The position numbers were made by a program, and so were the translations under genes. Source: an uncultured Amaricoccus sp. (GTDB lineage Bacteria; Pseudomonadota; Alphaproteobacteria; Rhodobacterales; Rhodobacteraceae). From it: a stretch of 8,909 nucleotides of DNA. The notes beneath the pieces were generated by a model. It had not been told where the DNA came from. It made no database searches and saw nothing but the letters and a program-made list of their open reading frames with translations. The stretch spans positions 1 to 8,909 of the forward strand of contig NZ_CALLYO010000611.1 of the NCBI RefSeq assembly GCF_937858865.1, in the 5' to 3' direction. This document shows positions 7,014-8,909 of this stretch, one piece after another. Numbering within the stretch: the first letter of the stretch is position 1; the number at the start of each line of letters is the position of its first letter.

Positions 7014-7064
7014 GACAGGAGTCATCAGCCCCGAGGGCGGTTACACGGCGAACCCCATCGCCTT
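7014..7064 (-). ncRNA. Fluoride riboswitch (crcB motif) upstream of crcB
   Basis: Read on the minus strand, the segment has the conserved fluoride aptamer layout: GGCGATG then CGCC (P1, 7062-7059 with 7050-7047), a linker GTGTAAC, a GCCC-TCG-GGGC hairpin (P2, 7038-7028) and CTGATGACTCC. GGGGTT (7056-7051) pairs with GACTCC (7023-7018), including two G-U pairs, to make the pseudoknot helix. The Thermotoga petrophila aptamer has the same order: GGCGATG, CGCC, hairpin, CTGATGGCCTC. The aptamer binds fluoride through Mg2+ and turns on the downstream genes; crcB and DUF190 follow directly. The aptamer is clear; how it controls expression here is not. Confidence 0.93.
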
Positions 7065-7071
7065 GGCTGGC

Positions 7072-7100
7072 AGCGTCTGCCGCGGGCGGGCGGCTGTCAA
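7072..7100 (-). promoter_or_regulatory. Probable promoter of the riboswitch-crcB-DUF190 transcript
   Basis: A perfect -35 hexamer TTGACA lies at 7100-7095 on the minus strand. A 17-base spacer puts the -10 at 7077-7072, which reads GACGCT, a poor match. Transcription would then start at about 7064, immediately before the GGCGATG of the aptamer, which is where a fluoride riboswitch transcript is expected to begin. The weak -10 is the main doubt. Confidence 0.45.
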
Positions 7101-7109
7101 GGGGCGTGG

Positions 7110-7139
7110 TTGTTCGCGGCGCGGCGGGCGGGGTAGGGT
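7110..7139 (+). promoter_or_regulatory. Possible promoter of the RraA-like gene
   Basis: TTGTTC (7110-7115) and TAGGGT (7134-7139) are 18 bases apart, upstream of a GAGGAG Shine-Dalgarno (7156-7161) and the ATG at 7169. The match is moderate. It would be back to back with the TTGACA of the crcB promoter, ten bases away. Confidence 0.25.
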
Positions 7140-7168
7140 GCGGTGCGCGGAGGCGAGGAGGGCGGGAG

Positions 7169-7876
7169 ATGGGGGTGGTGGTGCATGGGGCCGAGGTCGC
7201 GGCGGTGCCGGCGGCGCTGATGGCGCGCTGGCGGGCGATCCCGGTGCCGGTGGCGGTCGATCTGGCGCCGGAGCGGCAGATCGACCCGCTGGTCAGGGCG
7301 CTGCTGCCGGCGGGGCAGCAGGCGGATCTGTTCGGGCGGGCGGTGACGGCGCGCTGCCTGCCGCCGGACTTCGGGGCGGTGCTCGAGGGCGTGGGGCGGA
7401 TCGGGCGGGGCGAGGTGCTGGTGATCGACGCCGGCGGGTCGCGGGAGGTGGCGGTGATCGGCGACGTGCTCGGCGGCGAGCTGGCGCGCAAGGGGGTGGC
7501 GGGCCTCGTCTGCGACGGGGCGGTGCGGGATACCGGCAACCTGGCGCGGATGGCGGGGCTGGTCTGCGACGGGGCGGTGCGGGATACCGGCAACCTGGCG
7601 CGGATGGCGGGGCTGCCGGTCTATGCGCGCTGGGTGAACCCGCGCGGGCCGGTGGGCGCGGCGGCGGGGGAGGTGAACGGCACCGTCACGGTGGGCGGCT
7701 GCGAGGTGGCGCCGGGGGATCTGGTGATCGGCGACGCCGACGGGCTGGTGGCGCTGCCGCCGGCGATGCTGGCGGAGCTGATCGAGGCGGCGGAGGCGAA
7801 GCTGGCGCTGGAGGCGGAGTGGACGGCGCGGCTGCGGGCGGGGGAGCCGATCGGGGCGATCTTCGGGCTGCCGTGA
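7169..7876 (+). CDS. RraA-like / HMG-CHA aldolase family protein with internal tandem duplication
   Basis: A 235-residue member of the RraA-like family, which includes 4-hydroxy-4-methyl-2-oxoglutarate (HMG)/CHA aldolases and RNase E inhibitor RraA. The conserved core is visible: DAGGSREVAVIGDVLGGELA (about 87-106, the GEL segment that positions the metal-dependent active site), then VAGLVCDGAVRD, whose Arg-Asp binds substrate and metal in the aldolases. The C-terminal GCEVAPGDLVIGDADGLVALP (178-197) is also typical. The DGAVRD unit occurs twice (residues 114-131 and 132-149, identical), making the protein 18 residues longer than a normal homologue. Either copy could supply Arg-Asp, but the insert may disturb the fold. 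ATG at 7169 has GAGGAG 7 bases upstream. The substrate is unknown; an aldolase or decarboxylase is more likely than true RraA. Confidence 0.87.
   Translation: MGVVVHGAEVAAVPAALMARWRAIPVPVAVDLAPERQIDPLVRALLPAGQQADLFGRAVTARCLPPDFGAVLEGVGRIGRGEVLVIDAGGSREVAVIGDVLGGELARKGVAGLVCDGAVRDTGNLARMAGLVCDGAVRDTGNLARMAGLPVYARWVNPRGPVGAAAGEVNGTVTVGGCEVAPGDLVIGDADGLVALPPAMLAELIEAAEAKLALEAEWTARLRAGEPIGAIFGLP
7508..7615 (+). repeat. Perfect 54-bp tandem duplication inside the RraA-like gene
   Basis: Positions 7508-7561 and 7562-7615 are identical over all 54 bases and lie directly head to tail. Each copy encodes 18 residues starting VCDGAVRD and ending ARMAGL. The frame is kept. The bases just outside (C at 7507 against G at 7561, C at 7616 against G at 7562) break the identity, so the unit is exactly 54 bases. 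Absence of any difference, including at third positions, points to a very recent event or a sequencing/assembly artefact. Confidence 0.97.
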
Positions 7877-7880
7877 CGGT

Positions 7881-8573
7881 TCAGCGGCGGCGGAGAGCGT
7901 AGACGGTCATCGCGGCGAGGCCGGCGGCGAGGGCGAACCAAGTCAGGGCGTAGCCGAGGTGCGCGTTGCGGAAGCGGACGACGGTCAGGCCGCCGCGGGG
8001 CCAGCCGCCCGGGTTGGGGGCCGCGCCCGCGTCGACGAAGTAGGGGGCGACCGGCGGGGGCGGGGTGCGGGCCGCGGAGATGGCGGCGACGTCGCGGGAG
8101 TACCAGCGGCCGGCGGCGGGGTCGTTGCGGCGGAGGAAGCCGCCGCCCGGCTCGCTGAGGCGGAGGAGGCCGGTGACGGTGACTTCGCCCGGCAGCTGGC
8201 CCTCCGGGCGGGTGGTGGGGTCGCGGCGGTCGGGGGGGACGAAGCCGCGGTTGACGAGGAGGGTGAAGCCGGGGGTCTCGAGCGGGGTGAGGATCCAGTA
8301 GCCGGAGCCGAGGTCGGTGACGGCGAGGACCGGAGTCTCGCGGTCGTGCAGGAAGCGGCCGGTGGCGGTGACGCGGGTGTAGGCGTCGGCGGGGCCGAGG
8401 GTGGGCCAGGCGGCGGGGCCGGGGGCGGGGACCGGCGCGGCGGTGAGGCGGGCCTCGACCCGGGCGATGAGGTCGAGCTTCCAGGCGCGGCGCTCGAGCT
8501 GCCAGACGCCGAGGCCGGTGAAGAGGGTGATGGCGAGGAGGATCGCGCCGGTCGCGATGAGGCGGCGGGTCAT
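7881..8573 (-). CDS. SURF1 family cytochrome/quinol oxidase assembly protein
   Basis: Surf1 helps insert heme a into heme-copper oxidases and sits in the inner membrane by an N-terminal and a C-terminal helix with a periplasmic domain between. The 230 residues show this layout: a first membrane segment (about 6-23), GVWQLERRAWK (22-32), LLVNRGFVP (105-113), FLRRNDPAAGRWYSRD (146-161) and a last segment FRNAHLGYALTWFALAAG (201-218). The cyo/qox-linked type (Surf1q in Paracoccus denitrificans) resembles this more than the aa3-linked type, judged from remembered sequences. The apparent cyoD/qoxD end just upstream on the same strand supports that. ATG at 8573 begins exactly before the first membrane helix. 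The gene is convergent with the RraA-like gene, only 4 bases apart. Confidence 0.93.
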   Translation of the reverse strand: MTRRLIATGAILLAITLFTGLGVWQLERRAWKLDLIARVEARLTAAPVPAPGPAAWPTLGPADAYTRVTATGRFLHDRETPVLAVTDLGSGYWILTPLETPGFTLLVNRGFVPPDRRDPTTRPEGQLPGEVTVTGLLRLSEPGGGFLRRNDPAAGRWYSRDVAAISAARTPPPPVAPYFVDAGAAPNPGGWPRGGLTVVRFRNAHLGYALTWFALAAGLAAMTVYALRRR

Positions 8574-8609
8574 GGCGTCACGCGCGCGGAATACCTGGTA
8601 AGCGGCTGG

Positions 8610-8637
8610 TATATATGGGATTCGTAGTTCATTAAAA
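8610..8637 (-). promoter_or_regulatory. Possible surf1 promoter in an AT-rich patch
   Basis: On the minus strand TTTTAA (8637-8632) and TATATA (8615-8610) are 16 bases apart, 37 bases or more upstream of the surf1 start. The -10-like element is good and the -35 weak. This AT patch stands out in the GC-rich surroundings and would let surf1 be transcribed apart from the oxidase genes. Confidence 0.4.
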
Positions 8638-8673
8638 TTGGGCTCGCGGGTTGATCCTCGATCGGCGAAGGAA

Positions 8674-8685
8674 AGGGAATTCCCT
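8674..8685. repeat. 12-nt palindrome AGGGAATTCCCT
   Basis: An exact 12-base palindrome between the surf1 promoter patch and the inverted-repeat element. It could be an operator-like site or merely part of the repeat element; nothing in the sequence decides. Confidence 0.3.
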
Positions 8686-8698
8686 CCCCGGCTGTCCC

Positions 8699-8775
8699 GC
8701 CCGAGGCCCTGCCTCGGGCAGCGCCCGCCCCGCCCCCAGGCGGGCGCTTCTCGCCCGCCGGGTCGGGCGCTGCCC
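8699..8775. repeat. Nested inverted-repeat element, possibly an interspersed repeat and/or terminator
   Basis: Three exact inverted repeats interlock. Hairpin A is a 9-bp stem with a CCT loop (8699-8707 with 8711-8719). Stem B pairs 8716-8727 (GGGCAGCGCCCG) with 8764-8775 over 12 bp. Hairpin C inside B is an 8-bp stem with a CTTCT loop (8739-8746 with 8752-8759). A and B share GGGC at 8716-8719, so they compete. TTTT follows stem B on the plus strand (8776-8779). It lies after the presumed cyoD/qoxD stop and before surf1, so it may end or attenuate the oxidase transcript. Its structure also looks like a dispersed extragenic repeat of Rhodobacterales genomes, which is an impression only. Confidence 0.75.
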
Positions 8776-8842
8776 TTTTCGGCCTGGGACGGACAGAGCG
8801 CGGGGCGGCGGGTGGAAGCATTCTGCCGGGGAGCGTGTCATA

Positions 8843-8909
8843 TCACTCTGGGGCGGGCGGGGGCTGCATCTCCTGCATCGTCTCGCCGTCCGGCATCGGC
8901 ATCATGTTC
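8843..8909 (-). CDS. C-terminal end of a gene, probably quinol oxidase subunit IV (cyoD/qoxD)
   Basis: Only 21 codons and a TGA lie in the window; the gene continues beyond the right edge. The visible residues read NMMPMPDGETMQEMQPPPAPE. An Asn-Met-Met near the C-terminus is typical of CyoD, the small subunit of cytochrome bo3/ba3 quinol oxidases, whose last helix ends near such a motif. A Surf1 gene directly downstream on the same strand fits the cyoABCD/qoxABCD-surf1 order known from Paracoccus. The piece is too short for certainty, and other proteins with a Met/Pro-rich tail remain possible. The frame is supported by this motif and by a stop at 8845-8843. Confidence 0.45.
   Translation of the reverse strand, partial: NMMPMPDGETMQEMQPPPAPE

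Noticed and set aside
6998..7073. Seven-base complementarity CTGCCAG (6998-7004) with CTGGCAG (7067-7073) flanking the aptamer, which could act as an outer switching stem.
   Set aside because: The likely transcription start at about 7064 would leave the 7067-7073 arm outside the RNA, so the pairing probably never forms.
6886..7593. In-frame upstream extension of crcB to about 360 codons.
   Set aside because: It runs through the fluoride riboswitch and into the divergent RraA-like gene, has no recognisable domain, and CrcB proteins are normally about 125 residues.
7169..7876. Calling the gene rraA, the RNase E activity regulator.
   Set aside because: The GEL and DGAVRD motifs are shared by the whole RraA-like/aldolase superfamily and true RraA is shorter (about 160 residues); only the broad family is supported.
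6906..7902. Other plus-strand open frames over the riboswitch and the RraA-like gene.
   Set aside because: They are Gly/Arg/Ala-rich shadows of the real frame and overlap a structured RNA; no family features are visible.

Overview
The window is about 8.9 kb of very GC-rich, gene-dense bacterial DNA. It most likely comes from an alphaproteobacterium of the Rhodobacterales/Paracoccaceae type. The grounds are base composition, protein similarity recognised by eye, the gene order yidC - MOSC - engB - argB - Fe-S protein, and a Surf1 gene beside what looks like the end of a quinol oxidase operon. The taxon is an inference. Most of the window is chromosomal housekeeping; I see no transposase, integrase, tRNA, rRNA or CRISPR array.

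Positions 1-2924 (+) form one tight run: the 3' part of yidC (membrane insertase), a MOSC-domain protein starting 4 bases later, and engB (ribosome-assembly GTPase), which overlaps the MOSC gene by 4 bases. It ends in a 76-base convergent gap with a 14-nt palindrome and an AT-rich island. Positions 3001-4058 (-) hold two overlapping genes for exported SPOR-like paralogues, the upstream one a probable lipoprotein with a TTG start. Divergent from them, 4143-6191 (+) carries argB (arginine biosynthesis), a small cysteine-rich Fe-S protein and a SixA-like phosphatase in one compact run.

Positions 6188-7064 (-) are a fluoride-resistance unit: a fluoride (crcB-motif) riboswitch at about 7014-7064, the crcB/Fluc fluoride channel gene, and a DUF190 gene whose Shine-Dalgarno overlaps the crcB stop. 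The DUF190 stop codon is interleaved with that of the SixA-like gene in a single CTAG. Divergent from the riboswitch, 7169-7876 (+) encodes an RraA/HMG-aldolase-like protein with a perfect 54-bp in-frame tandem duplication of its active-site motif.

Positions 7881-8909 (-) hold a Surf1 gene (oxidase assembly), an upstream AT-rich promoter-like segment, a nested inverted-repeat element at 8699-8775, and at the edge the last 21 codons of a gene that looks like cyoD/qoxD (quinol oxidase subunit IV).

The points most worth a second look are the exact duplication in the RraA-like gene, the riboswitch with no obvious terminator-type expression platform, the paired SPOR proteins with a conserved cysteine pair, and the Surf1/quinol oxidase junction with its inverted-repeat element. 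I found no clear evidence of an entirely new multi-gene system.
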